Positions 26,485 through 35,123 of a stretch of DNA of 64,000 bases are shown here, piece by piece. Under the pieces are notes generated by a model that did no database searches, had not been told where the DNA came from, and worked only from the letters and a program-made list of their open reading frames with translations. The stretch is from Flavobacterium sp. AED (GTDB taxonomy: Bacteria; Bacteroidota; Bacteroidia; Flavobacteriales; Flavobacteriaceae): contig NZ_JSYM01000001.1 in the NCBI RefSeq assembly GCF_000812945.1, forward strand, positions 248,001-312,000. The letters run 5' to 3'. Each line of letters opens with the position of its first letter. Position 1 is the first letter of the stretch. Both the position numbers and the translations under genes were made by a program.

Positions 26485-27750
26485 CTATTTGAATCTTATT
26501 TCCCACGATAAATTAAGGGAATAGATCCAAAAGTAGTTTCCTGGGTCAAATATTATTTCTTGGTGCGTTATTGCAAATTGCGTTCCCCAAGCGTTTTGTT
26601 TGTTTGACGTCGTGAAATAATATCCAACATTAAATTTTTGGGACTTTAAATTTAGGATTGAAGCTTCGTTTCCACTAAAATTAAATTGATTTGTTTCAGG
26701 TGAAAACCCAATTCCTAAAGCAAGACCTAAATAATTATCTGCATCACTTCGGTATTTTCGGTATGTAAGGGTTCCAGAACTACTAGTTCCAGCGCCGCCA
26801 GGTGTTATATAAGGACGAAATGACCAATAGCTGTTTCCATAATACCAACCTATAGAGCCAGTATATATTGTAGTGGTTGTACTGTATTTTAAAGTTCGGA
26901 ACCCTAAGGAAACTTCAAAACTTTTAGGTAAAGATTTGTATAATTCTGCACCAAATCTAACATCTGGAAAGAGAAAAGAATTGGACAGACCAACATTAAC
27001 ATAGGCATAAAATCCTTTTGAAATTTTTGGGTATAAATCGACTTCATACTGTAACCCATTTTCTTTGAATCTTCTATTGAAATTTACTTTCGCTATTATA
27101 CTTCCATATTTTGTTTGGCGGCCATATTTTAAAGTGTGATACTGCATTGGATCAAATACATCCGAATATAAATCAACAGTTGAATTAATTCCAATAGAAT
27201 TTTGACTAAGTATTTTATTTAAACTTACTTTATAATCCTTTGCTTTTTGGTCTTCTGGATTTTTATCCAAAATCAATTGAACTGTATGTAATGCTTCTAT
27301 TGGGTTGTTTGTGCTTTCTAATGCACTAGCTTTTAAATACAAAATTTCAGCATCATCAGGAAATTTTTTCAAAGCTTCTGTAGTCATTTCTAAAGCTGCA
27401 AATGGCATATCTGCCCACGATTCATTTTTAATTGCGGCTATCCAGGTATTTTTATCTTTTGAATCTTTCTCTAAAATATAAGTAAATTCTTTTCGGGCTT
27501 TTTTATATTCTCCATCCCAAGAATAGGTTGTTGCCAAAAAAGAACGAATTTCGTGATAATCTGGATATTTAGTTAGAATAGAAAGCAAAGTATCCTGTGC
27601 TTGTTTACGCTGTTTATTAAAAGCTAAATTACGTGCTGTCTCAAAGGAAGTGTCTGGATCTCCATTGTATCTTTTCTCTTGTCCTGACACTTGTAACGGG
27701 CCTAAAAATGTCCAAATGCAAATAAGTGTTATGGCTATTTTTGAAGTCAT
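26485..27750 (-). CDS. yaiO: YaiO-type outer-membrane protein: TPR domain plus beta-barrel
   Basis: The 421 residues begin with a signal peptide (MTSKIAITLICIWTFLGPLQVSG). A periplasmic TPR domain follows at about residues 35-180 (ARNLAFNKQRKQAQDTLL, TTYSWDGEYKKARKEF, PDDAEILYLKASALE). Then comes a barrel of alternating strands to the C-terminal aromatic end (YSLNLSWEIRFK). TPR plus barrel is the layout of PgaA-like exopolysaccharide exporters and of YaiO. The ATG overlaps the sulfatase stop by 4 bases, so it is translationally coupled. It is the last gene of the five-gene exopolysaccharide-type operon; I infer a role in outer-membrane export or scaffolding. Confidence 0.85.
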   Translation of the reverse strand: MTSKIAITLICIWTFLGPLQVSGQEKRYNGDPDTSFETARNLAFNKQRKQAQDTLLSILTKYPDYHEIRSFLATTYSWDGEYKKARKEFTYILEKDSKDKNTWIAAIKNESWADMPFAALEMTTEALKKFPDDAEILYLKASALESTNNPIEALHTVQLILDKNPEDQKAKDYKVSLNKILSQNSIGINSTVDLYSDVFDPMQYHTLKYGRQTKYGSIIAKVNFNRRFKENGLQYEVDLYPKISKGFYAYVNVGLSNSFLFPDVRFGAELYKSLPKSFEVSLGFRTLKYSTTTTIYTGSIGWYYGNSYWSFRPYITPGGAGTSSSGTLTYRKYRSDADNYLGLALGIGFSPETNQFNFSGNEASILNLKSQKFNVGYYFTTSNKQNAWGTQFAITHQEIIFDPGNYFWIYSLNLSWEIRFK

Positions 27751-30137
27751 TTTTTTAAGGATTTTTTAAAAGTTAAATAGTTGTTATTGTTAGGATATAT
27801 CTTTAAAAGGCTGTCAATGGTTTTATTTGCATCTTTAAGATTACTCATTCTATTGTAAGCTTGTGCCAATTTATAAGCCAATTCAGGCTCATCTATTTGA
27901 TTGCTTAATGCTTTTTTACCAATTGCAACAGCTTTTTTATTTTGGCCAGACCACCAATATACATCCATTAATGCGGAGTATGAATCACCATAAAAAGGCG
28001 TTCTGTTTATAGCATCCAGTAATTCTATTTCTGCATTTTTATAATCGCCATCCCAAGCTAATGTTCGGCCTTTCAAAGTTCTTACGTCGCCATAATTAGG
28101 TAGGTCATTCAAAACATAATTACATAATAATCTTGCTTTTTCACGCTCTTTTTTGAATGCTAAATCTCTGGCGAGAAAAAAAATCTGATCACGATCCAAT
28201 CCTTTTGTTAATTTTTTGATTATCGAAAGTTGCTCAGGTGTAAACACATAAGAAGGTTTTGTAAAGCTGGCAGCAATATTAGTGATTTTATTTTTTGTAG
28301 TTAAGTATACATTTAATTTTTTAAAATCATTAAAGGAAGCGGTTATGGTATCCATCATGTCGTTGTTTGCTTCGCTAAGATTGAAATTTTCATCAATTTT
28401 AGAGAGGCTTCCATCTGAATAAAAATAGTCCTTATAAATATAATCATTAATACTCCCTTTGTATCTCATTAAAGGAATAGTGTGAATATTTCTAAATTCT
28501 CTAACGGTGTCCAAACCTTGGCCTATCCAGGTAGTTTTTTGAATTTTTTTGAATTTATAATTATTCATTAAAAAGGAAACTAGACTTGGCGTTACATCAG
28601 TATGTGAAGAAATGGATTTAAATTTTGCTGTCTTCTTCAGCATGGGGCTGTAAATGTAAAGAGGAACATGAAAACGAGATAAATTATCTTTTTGTGGAAC
28701 AGGAATTAACCTATGATCTCCTGTAATTACAAAAATAGTATTTGCATAATCGGGTCTTTTAGAATAAGCTTCCATAAAACTTTGAAGAGAATTATCAGTG
28801 TATAAGAGACAGGCAAAAATGTCTTTGTATTCACTCATTTTATTTTGTTCTAAATATGACTTTGTTTTTAGAATACGTTCTACCTTTTCTAGGTACACTT
28901 TTTTAGAAGGAAAGTCGAATGGTTCGTGATTGGTAAGAGTCATTATGATATCCAATCGAGGTTCTTTTTTATCTTTTAACTCTGTTAATGTTTTTCGGTA
29001 TATTTCGGCATCAGGATAACCCCAAGAAAAACCACCAGCGTTTTCCTTAGTCTTAACATATCCAGGACCAAATTTATTGATGTCTATGATTTTATCGATG
29101 CCATTATATTCTAAAAAATTACTTTTTCTATCAAATGTTGATTCATCGCCAGAATAATAAGTAGTGGTATACCCGTTTGATTTTAAAATACTGATTAAAG
29201 AATTATGTTTAGGTAACGGATTCAATTCCATAAATCCATTTTCTCCAAATGGTAACGAACCAATTAAAGAAGGTAGTGCGCCAAATGTTCGTCCTGCATT
29301 ACTTACGAAATTCTCCCAATAAAGTGATTTTGACGTCAACGCGTCCAAGTAAGGAGTAAACCCTTTGTATTCACCATCATCGGTAAAATCACTTCCCAGT
29401 CCTTCCATAATAATAAAAACAACATTTGGTTTTTCTTTTTGAATATTGAAAAATGGACCCAATACATCTTTTGTGCTTTCTGATGTTTTTTCCAGAGGAA
29501 ATTCTTTTTTGAAAGTGAGACTGCCTTCAGAAGCCAAAGCTTTATCATTTTCAGCTCTTATGATGTCGCTCAATAAGAAATTTAATTTGTTTTGAGAAGC
29601 AGTTTTCTTTGTACTGGCAATTACAAAAGTTAGACTTCCAAAAAAGAAGATAGCCAAAAGTAAAATTTTGGTATTGATTTTATGCCCAAATGAATTGAAT
29701 AGCCAAATCAATCCCAAATAAACAATTGGTAATATTATGAACGGTAAAAGCATCAGAAAGGACAGCGATAAAGAGGCAGTTACAGTTGTGTACATGTCAT
29801 CTAAAGAATAGCCTAAAAGATCGGCTCCAAGATTGATATGGGTAGTAAGGCTGTATCCTATCAATCCAAGTTGAATGATTGCAATAATAGAGAATAGTAC
29901 TTTAATAACAATTATTCCTAAAGGGTTTTTAATGTATTTTAATACTAAATACAGGGGAAAAAACAATAATCCGATTAGTAATCCCGTAAAAAAATCATTT
30001 AATAATTTATAGGTAAATAACTGTAAATCAAATTTTTTGAATAATTCGATTAAGCTTAACAGGCAAAAAATAATTATCAGTGAAATTGTGGCGTAAATAT
30101 ATTCTAAACTGTTATAGTAAGAAAATTTCTCTTTCAT
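27747..30137 (-). CDS. LTA-synthase-like sulfatase/phosphotransferase fused to a TPR domain
   Basis: The 796-residue protein has about five N-terminal membrane helices (residues 15-175). A large extracytoplasmic alkaline-phosphatase-fold domain follows, with KPNVVFIIMEGLG (metal Glu245), NAGRTFGALPSL (nucleophile Thr284 of the LtaS/MdoB type) and VITGDHR. These enzymes transfer phosphoglycerol or phosphoethanolamine to glycans or lipids. A C-terminal extension from about residue 650 carries TPR repeats (ARDLAFKKEREKARLL, GRTLAWDGDYKNAEIEL) very like those of the YaiO protein next door. It lies 17 bases after the GT2 gene and overlaps yaiO by 4 bases. It probably modifies the GT2 product. Confidence 0.85.
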   Translation of the reverse strand: MKEKFSYYNSLEYIYATISLIIIFCLLSLIELFKKFDLQLFTYKLLNDFFTGLLIGLLFFPLYLVLKYIKNPLGIIVIKVLFSIIAIIQLGLIGYSLTTHINLGADLLGYSLDDMYTTVTASLSLSFLMLLPFIILPIVYLGLIWLFNSFGHKINTKILLLAIFFFGSLTFVIASTKKTASQNKLNFLLSDIIRAENDKALASEGSLTFKKEFPLEKTSESTKDVLGPFFNIQKEKPNVVFIIMEGLGSDFTDDGEYKGFTPYLDALTSKSLYWENFVSNAGRTFGALPSLIGSLPFGENGFMELNPLPKHNSLISILKSNGYTTTYYSGDESTFDRKSNFLEYNGIDKIIDINKFGPGYVKTKENAGGFSWGYPDAEIYRKTLTELKDKKEPRLDIIMTLTNHEPFDFPSKKVYLEKVERILKTKSYLEQNKMSEYKDIFACLLYTDNSLQSFMEAYSKRPDYANTIFVITGDHRLIPVPQKDNLSRFHVPLYIYSPMLKKTAKFKSISSHTDVTPSLVSFLMNNYKFKKIQKTTWIGQGLDTVREFRNIHTIPLMRYKGSINDYIYKDYFYSDGSLSKIDENFNLSEANNDMMDTITASFNDFKKLNVYLTTKNKITNIAASFTKPSYVFTPEQLSIIKKLTKGLDRDQIFFLARDLAFKKEREKARLLCNYVLNDLPNYGDVRTLKGRTLAWDGDYKNAEIELLDAINRTPFYGDSYSALMDVYWWSGQNKKAVAIGKKALSNQIDEPELAYKLAQAYNRMSNLKDANKTIDSLLKIYPNNNNYLTFKKSLKK

Positions 30138-30154
30138 TTGGATGTTTTATAGTA

Positions 30155-31591
30155 TTAGGCTTTGGTCATTCCTTTTCGTGTCATAGCTCCCCATTTCTTT
30201 TTTTTGTTAAAATAGTAATCTATATTTCCACTAATTGCGGCATACAAAATAACCGGATGGTTTACAAAAGGTTCTAAAAAAGCAATCTTTAATAGGTTGA
30301 AACCTGTTCCTTTCTTTTTATATTGATGATAAGTAAGTTCTTCTGTAATTATGGCAACTATTGAAAACAAAACTGAAAATAAATAAGCAAAAATAATAAA
30401 GACTAATGAATAATCCCATCTCACATGATTTAGTGCAATAAGAATTCCAAAATAAATTATACCGGCTACTTCTATAATTGGAGCCATTCTTTCGAAAAAA
30501 AACCAATACGGATAGCTGATAAGTCCCAAGGATTTATATTTTGGATTAAACCCTATTTTACGGTGTTTTCTAAGTGTTTCGATTGTTCCACGAGTCCATC
30601 TGTTTCTTTGGGAAATAAATATTTTATAGCTGTCTGGCGCTTCTGTCCAGCATAGTGGATCAGGAATATAAGCTACTTTGTATTTTTGTTTCCCCTCTTC
30701 CATATACCTTCTCATTCGCACAATAATTTCCATATCTTCCCCTACGGTATTTGTATCGTAACCGCCCACTTTAATGGCTATTTTTTTATCAAATAAACCA
30801 AAGGCACCCGAAATTACTAACAAACCATTTAGTCTGCTCCATGCCATTCTTCCTAATAAAAAGGCTCTCAAATATTCTAAAATTTGACCTTGTTCCAGCC
30901 ATGTTTTAGGAAAGTTTATATCGAGTAATTTACCATCCTTAACAGTGCATGAATTGGCTATTCTTATTACTCCACCTGCTGCAATTACTTTGGCATCGGT
31001 TGTTTCTAGAAATGGTTTAATCATTTTTTGAAGAGCATCTTCTAATAACAAACAATCCACATCTATACAAGCAACATATTTGTTTTTGCTTATATTCAGT
31101 CCCATATTTAAAGCATCAGCTTTTCCTCCGTTTTCTTTGTCAATTACCGTTAATTTGTCAAATGCAGGATTTATAGATTTATAAATGCCTTTTCTTAGTG
31201 GTTTTGTTTTAATCTGTTCATTGATATGATGGCTTATTTGAACTAAGTCATAGGCTTCAATAAGTTTGCTTAAACTATCATCTTTACTTCCATCATTTAC
31301 AATGATAACATCATAATTTACATAATGACTCGATAATAAGGAACGTACATTTTCAACAATATTTAAACTTTCATTGTATGCAGGTGCTATAATTGAAATT
31401 GAAGGAGAAAAAGTCGAAGATAATATTTCCTTGTAATTAACAAAGCTATTTTTCTTTACATACTCAATTGTTTCGATAGCTGAAATTACTGCTAATATGA
31501 TATAAGATGCAATTGCAATTGCAGAAAAAATAAAAAATAAATAAGGAATGATTGACATTATAATTTGTAAAGTACTTGCATCCATAGTCAA
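30155..31591 (-). CDS. Processive family 2 glycosyltransferase (PgaC/hyaluronan-synthase-like)
   Basis: The 478-residue membrane protein has two N-terminal helices (residues 10-40). The GT2 domain contains APAYNES, VNDGSKDDS, the DxD residues D177-V-D179, GED at 284-286, and Q328-RN-R331-W332 (the QxxRW motif of processive synthases). Two to three C-terminal helices (about 358-425) form the likely translocation channel. Proteins of this layout polymerise UDP-sugars such as GlcNAc while extruding the chain across the inner membrane. The sugar is not predictable from sequence alone. It follows the HEAT gene by 6 bases and precedes the sulfatase gene by 17. Confidence 0.9.
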   Translation of the reverse strand: MTMDASTLQIIMSIIPYLFFIFSAIAIASYIILAVISAIETIEYVKKNSFVNYKEILSSTFSPSISIIAPAYNESLNIVENVRSLLSSHYVNYDVIIVNDGSKDDSLSKLIEAYDLVQISHHINEQIKTKPLRKGIYKSINPAFDKLTVIDKENGGKADALNMGLNISKNKYVACIDVDCLLLEDALQKMIKPFLETTDAKVIAAGGVIRIANSCTVKDGKLLDINFPKTWLEQGQILEYLRAFLLGRMAWSRLNGLLVISGAFGLFDKKIAIKVGGYDTNTVGEDMEIIVRMRRYMEEGKQKYKVAYIPDPLCWTEAPDSYKIFISQRNRWTRGTIETLRKHRKIGFNPKYKSLGLISYPYWFFFERMAPIIEVAGIIYFGILIALNHVRWDYSLVFIIFAYLFSVLFSIVAIITEELTYHQYKKKGTGFNLLKIAFLEPFVNHPVILYAAISGNIDYYFNKKKKWGAMTRKGMTKA

Positions 31592-31597
31592 TTGGTT

Positions 31598-32698
31598 TTA
31601 GGCTGTTAGCATTTTTTTTAATTCAATCTCATATAAAGTATATTCTTCAAAATTAATATGCTTCAATATCTCCATTACCAACAACTTAATTTCAAAATTT
31701 TTGTGATGTATATGTTCCAGTAAAAAAGGCTTATCACTATTCTCATACACATTTCCCATCATTTTTAGAAAAGCGATTTGTTCTTCATGACTGCGCTCAT
31801 TAAAATTGTTTTTCAAAATGTTTTTTGCTTCAAAGATATTCAAATGGCTTAATGCAGAAATTGCATTAACTCTTACGTCTTCACTTTTATGATTTAACAG
31901 TTTAATAAGCTCATCTTTTGCTTCAAATTGATTGTAGACTTTAGCGAGTTTTAAAGTAAAAATAACTACAGAATCATTTGAAGATTTCAGCCATGGCCTA
32001 ATGTCTGCAATTTGTGGGTCATTGTTAAGTTGAAGGATTTCCAATAATTGGATCTGATCCCATTCAGATAGAGACGTTTCTAAAATATTCAAAAATTCAA
32101 GGCCCTTGAAAGCATATAAATGGACCAGGTATAATTGCATTTCTTTGCGAACTTCTTTTTTAGGATGGTTGATGTTATTCATTATTATTTTATGAACTCC
32201 CTTTATTTTAAATTGTGTAAGCTCTCTAATTCCGATAGCGATAATATCCCATTTTTCATTTCTTAGTTTGGCTAATGAGTAACGTAAAAGCCCCAATTTA
32301 ATAAAGAGTTTATCAATAGATTCCGCTATTTCGCCAGAAATCTCATTTCTTAATTTTAATAATGTTGAAATAATAATTTTTCTTTTAAAAGGATCAGCTA
32401 CATATTTTTTTAATTCGTTGATAATTAATTGTTGGTCAGAACTAAAGCTTCCATCTTCATTTCCGGAATATAAATAGGTAACAAGATAAGATTCGTATTC
32501 CTCTTGATATTTAGCCTTAATCTTTTCATTCTCCCTTAAATTGTTCCTTAAATGTATCAGATACATTATCAGCATCGCAATAATTATTAAAAAAATGCAG
32601 CTAAAGCTCCATGCCAATTGGATTATTGGTGAAGAATGTTTTAAAAATTCTAAAAGGTAAAGATTCCTGTTCATAACTAGATGCTTTAAGTTATTCAT
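31598..32698 (-). CDS. Membrane-anchored HEAT-repeat protein
   Basis: The 366-residue product has one helix near residues 26-48 (LAWSFSCIFLIIIAMLIMYLI). A cytoplasmic alpha-solenoid follows in which HEAT-like repeats are visible, for example KLLNHKSEDVRVNAISALSHL, NNINHPKKEVRKEMQLYLV and LEHIHHKNFEIKLLVMEIL. Such proteins are scaffolds or adaptors; nothing enzymatic is seen. It lies between the response regulator (8 bases upstream) and the glycan synthase (6 bases downstream), so a regulatory link between them is plausible. The start could be a later Met (MNRNLYLLEFLKHS at residue 9). Confidence 0.8.
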   Translation of the reverse strand: MNNLKHLVMNRNLYLLEFLKHSSPIIQLAWSFSCIFLIIIAMLIMYLIHLRNNLRENEKIKAKYQEEYESYLVTYLYSGNEDGSFSSDQQLIINELKKYVADPFKRKIIISTLLKLRNEISGEIAESIDKLFIKLGLLRYSLAKLRNEKWDIIAIGIRELTQFKIKGVHKIIMNNINHPKKEVRKEMQLYLVHLYAFKGLEFLNILETSLSEWDQIQLLEILQLNNDPQIADIRPWLKSSNDSVVIFTLKLAKVYNQFEAKDELIKLLNHKSEDVRVNAISALSHLNIFEAKNILKNNFNERSHEEQIAFLKMMGNVYENSDKPFLLEHIHHKNFEIKLLVMEILKHINFEEYTLYEIELKKMLTA

Positions 32699-32706
32699 TC
32701 GAAATA

Positions 32707-33075
32707 TTAAATGAGCAATCGTTTTACCCTGATTACTAATTCATGTGGACTAAAAGGCTTACTCATAAAATCAGTTGCTCCCAAGTCAAATGCTTTAAGC
32801 ACGATTTCTTCCTGTCCAGCTGATGAAAAAACTACAATTGGAGTTTGCGCATTCAATTTGTTTCTTACATGACTGATTACTTCTAATCCGCTGACAAAAG
32901 GCATCATAATATCGGTTAAAATTAATTCTGGACTGTGCTCTTCTATTAATTCGATTGCTTGCTTTCCGTCAATAGCGATAAGAAGTTTATAACCTTCTTT
33001 TTCTAATCTAAACTTTAGTAGTAATGAGAGAACTGAATTATCTTCGGCTAGAACAATTTTTTTAATTTTATTCAT
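32707..33075 (-). CDS. Single-domain (CheY-like) response regulator
   Basis: The 122 residues are one receiver domain without an output domain. The acidic pocket is E11-D12 (LAEDNS), the phosphoacceptor is D55 (LILTDIMMPF), and the switch Ser (VVFSSAGQ) and Lys (MSKPFSP) are present. There is no histidine kinase or effector gene adjacent, so the kinase is elsewhere. Its position as first gene of the glycan operon suggests that it controls the synthase post-translationally, perhaps through the HEAT protein; that is an inference. Confidence 0.9.
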   Translation of the reverse strand: MNKIKKIVLAEDNSVLSLLLKFRLEKEGYKLLIAIDGKQAIELIEEHSPELILTDIMMPFVSGLEVISHVRNKLNAQTPIVVFSSAGQEEIVLKAFDLGATDFMSKPFSPHELVIRVKRLLI

Positions 33076-33518
33076 TTGTTTGGTAGTTTGAATTAGGTTA
33101 ATAATTCAGATTTAAAATATCATAAATCATTTGTTAATAGCTTCAATAATTTTATTCTTTGCTTTCTTGTAAATTAGATTCGATTTGTTCGAATTTTGAA
33201 TTTTTATGTAGTTGTCACTTTTTTAATTCTAAATTTTGTGTTTTTTTAACTCTAATTTATTAGTAATTTTATTAACCAAATGTAATCTAATTTTTTTTCA
33301 AAATATTCGATAAAGTGCATATAAAACGGATAAAGTGCGTAAAAACAATTAAATATAAGACAAATAGTACAATATTTAAAAATAAAAATTACTATATATG
33401 GCTTAAATTGTTTATAAAAGAGAGGATTGTAAAAAATAAAATAGTATTTCAATCAATTTCTAATGTTTCAAGAAAACTGAAGTAATCTATTTTGATTAGG
33501 TAAACTTTGAAGTAAAAA
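33076..33518. other. 443-bp intergenic region upstream of the exopolysaccharide-type operon
   Basis: There is no gene-like frame; the only long frame (33252-33452, minus) has a biased hydrophobic composition and no recognisable start context. The region contains the tandem repeat at 33308-33346, a -7-like CAAATGTA at 33277-33284 (minus strand) and a palindrome ATTCGA/TCGAAT at 33178-33194. It should hold the operon promoter. Confidence 0.55.
33308..33346 (-). promoter_or_regulatory. Tandem direct repeat, candidate operator
   Basis: GATAAAGTGC occurs twice, with the TAAAGTGC cores at 33311-33318 and 33331-33338, exactly 20 bp apart (two helix turns). Each is followed by a related AT-rich tail ending in AAAAC. 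It lies 25-50 bases upstream of a -7-like element for the operon reading left. A transcription-factor site is inferred. Confidence 0.4.
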
Positions 33519-34283
33519 TTAAAATCCCTCGAAAACGCCCAATCCAAATAATGCGAAGTCATATTTTACTGGATCATTTACATCAAATTCCCGAAGTTTT
33601 TTATCTAGTTCTGCTAGTGCTTTTCCATCATTTTGTTTCCTTGTAAGCAATCCTAATTTTCGGGCTACATTACCGGAATGCACATCCAAAGGACAGGATA
33701 AAGAAGCAGGGGAAATACTTTTCCATATTCCTAAATCAACTCCTTTATTGTCTTGACGCACCATCCATCGGAGAAACATATTGATTCGTTTTGCTGCCGA
33801 ATTATTCAATGGATCCGAAATGTGTTTTTGGGTTCTATACTGATGTGGAATTTCGAAGAATGTCTTTTTGAATTCCGAGATGCTTTTTTGCATAGTTGCT
33901 AATTCTTGGTTTTTAGCATATACGGATTCTAAGCCATTATGGTTTTGATAAATGTTTTTTAAGCTTCTTATAAAACTGGTAAAATCCTGTCCGTTAAAAG
34001 TTCTATGGACAAAAGTTTCTAGTCGTTCCAAATCATTTTCGGAATGAGACATAACAAAATCATAAGGTGCATTCCCCATTAAATCCATCATTTTATGGGA
34101 ATTTTTGATAATCATTTTGCGATTTCCCCAAGCAATTGTAGCACTTAGGAAACCAGCAATTTCCATATCTTCTTTTTGTGAAAATAAATGCGGAATTTGG
34201 ACTGGATCACTTTCTATGAATTCGAGTGTATTGTATTGTATGACTTTTTCGTCTAGGAATGATTTTAATTCGGAATGATTCAT
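33519..34283 (-). CDS. TIGR02757 family protein
   Basis: The 254-residue protein matches a family (TIGR02757/DUF2400) known in many bacteria but with no established function. Recognisable blocks are AGFLSATIAWGNRKMIIKNS, NDLERLETFVHRTFNGQDF, RINMFLRWMVRQDNKGVDLG and CPLDVHSGNVARKLGLL. The HhH-GPD-like region (DVHSGNVARKLGL) has led some to compare it with DNA glycosylases, but catalytic residues are unproven. It starts 4 bases after the ABC ATPase stop, so the two are cotranscribed. Confidence 0.85.
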   Translation of the reverse strand: MNHSELKSFLDEKVIQYNTLEFIESDPVQIPHLFSQKEDMEIAGFLSATIAWGNRKMIIKNSHKMMDLMGNAPYDFVMSHSENDLERLETFVHRTFNGQDFTSFIRSLKNIYQNHNGLESVYAKNQELATMQKSISEFKKTFFEIPHQYRTQKHISDPLNNSAAKRINMFLRWMVRQDNKGVDLGIWKSISPASLSCPLDVHSGNVARKLGLLTRKQNDGKALAELDKKLREFDVNDPVKYDFALFGLGVFEGF

Positions 34284-34287
34284 TTTT

Positions 34288-34950
34288 TTAATTACTAATC
34301 AATCCATCTACCATTACTAATTTTCTATCGGCCATATTAGCTAATTCTTCATTATGGGTTACAATCACAAAAGTTTGTCCCAATTCGTCCCGTAATTTGA
34401 AAAATAATTGGTGTAGGTTTTCGGCTGAAGCGGTATCGAGATTTCCCGAAGGTTCATCTGCAAAAATGATTGCGGGTTTGTTGATTAAGGCTCTTGCGAC
34501 TGCCACGCGTTGCTGTTCTCCACCGGAAAGTTCATTGGGTTTGTGGTTCATGCGATGTGAAAGGCCGAGGTAAGTTAGGAGTTTTTCGGCTTCTATTTCT
34601 GTTTCCACTTTGGATTTATTAGCAATAAAAGCGGGAATGCAAACATTTTCCAAGGCTGTAAATTCAGGTAATAATTGATGAAATTGGAATATAAAACCTA
34701 AATTTAAATTTCTGAATTTGGACAAATTTTTGTCGTTCATGGTCAAAATATCTTCATCATTAATGCGCAATTCGATCCCGTTTTCGGCCGTTGGTTTGTC
34801 TAAAGTTCCAAGGATTTGCAAAAGTGTAGTTTTACCAGCACCCGAAGCACCTACGATAGAGACAATCTCCCCTTTTTGAATATGTAAATCAACTCCTTTC
34901 AACACATGTAGTTGATCGTAATATTTATGTAGATTTTTGACTTGTATCAT
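34288..34950 (-). CDS. ABC transporter ATP-binding protein, LolD/FtsE-like
   Basis: From the ATG at 34950 the ATPase is 220 residues; an ATG at 34977 adds a non-family MFLCENSFK extension and I reject it. Walker A is [12 protein letters not shown], the Q-loop [14 protein letters not shown], the signature [15 protein letters not shown], Walker [13 protein letters not shown], and the H-loop [14 protein letters not shown] and GNLDTASAE are typical of the MacB/LolD export class, which extracts lipoproteins or peptides from the inner membrane. No permease gene is adjacent, so its partner is elsewhere. It lies 4 bases upstream of the TIGR02757 gene. Confidence 0.9.
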   Translation of the reverse strand: MIQVKNLHKYYDQLHVLKGVDLHIQKGEIVSIVGASGAGKTTLLQILGTLDKPTAENGIELRINDEDILTMNDKNLSKFRNLNLGFIFQFHQLLPEFTALENVCIPAFIANKSKVETEIEAEKLLTYLGLSHRMNHKPNELSGGEQQRVAVARALINKPAIIFADEPSGNLDTASAENLHQLFFKLRDELGQTFVIVTHNEELANMADRKLVMVDGLISN

Positions 34951-35123
34951 TTTGAAACTATTTTCACAAAGAAACAAAGATTTTAATGATTATTTCCCTT
35001 CGCAAATTATAAACTTTAGTTAATAAGGAATAATCACTTCCGATTATTAGATTAAATTTGGTTTTAAATTATTGGTTATAATAAACTAAACTCAAATTTT
35101 TTTGTAAACGAATAAACTAATAA

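Noticed and set aside
33252-33452. 66-aa open frame on the minus strand upstream of the response regulator
   Set aside because: Composition is that of AT-rich sequence read by chance (runs of Phe, Tyr, Ile) and the region is more likely the operon promoter.
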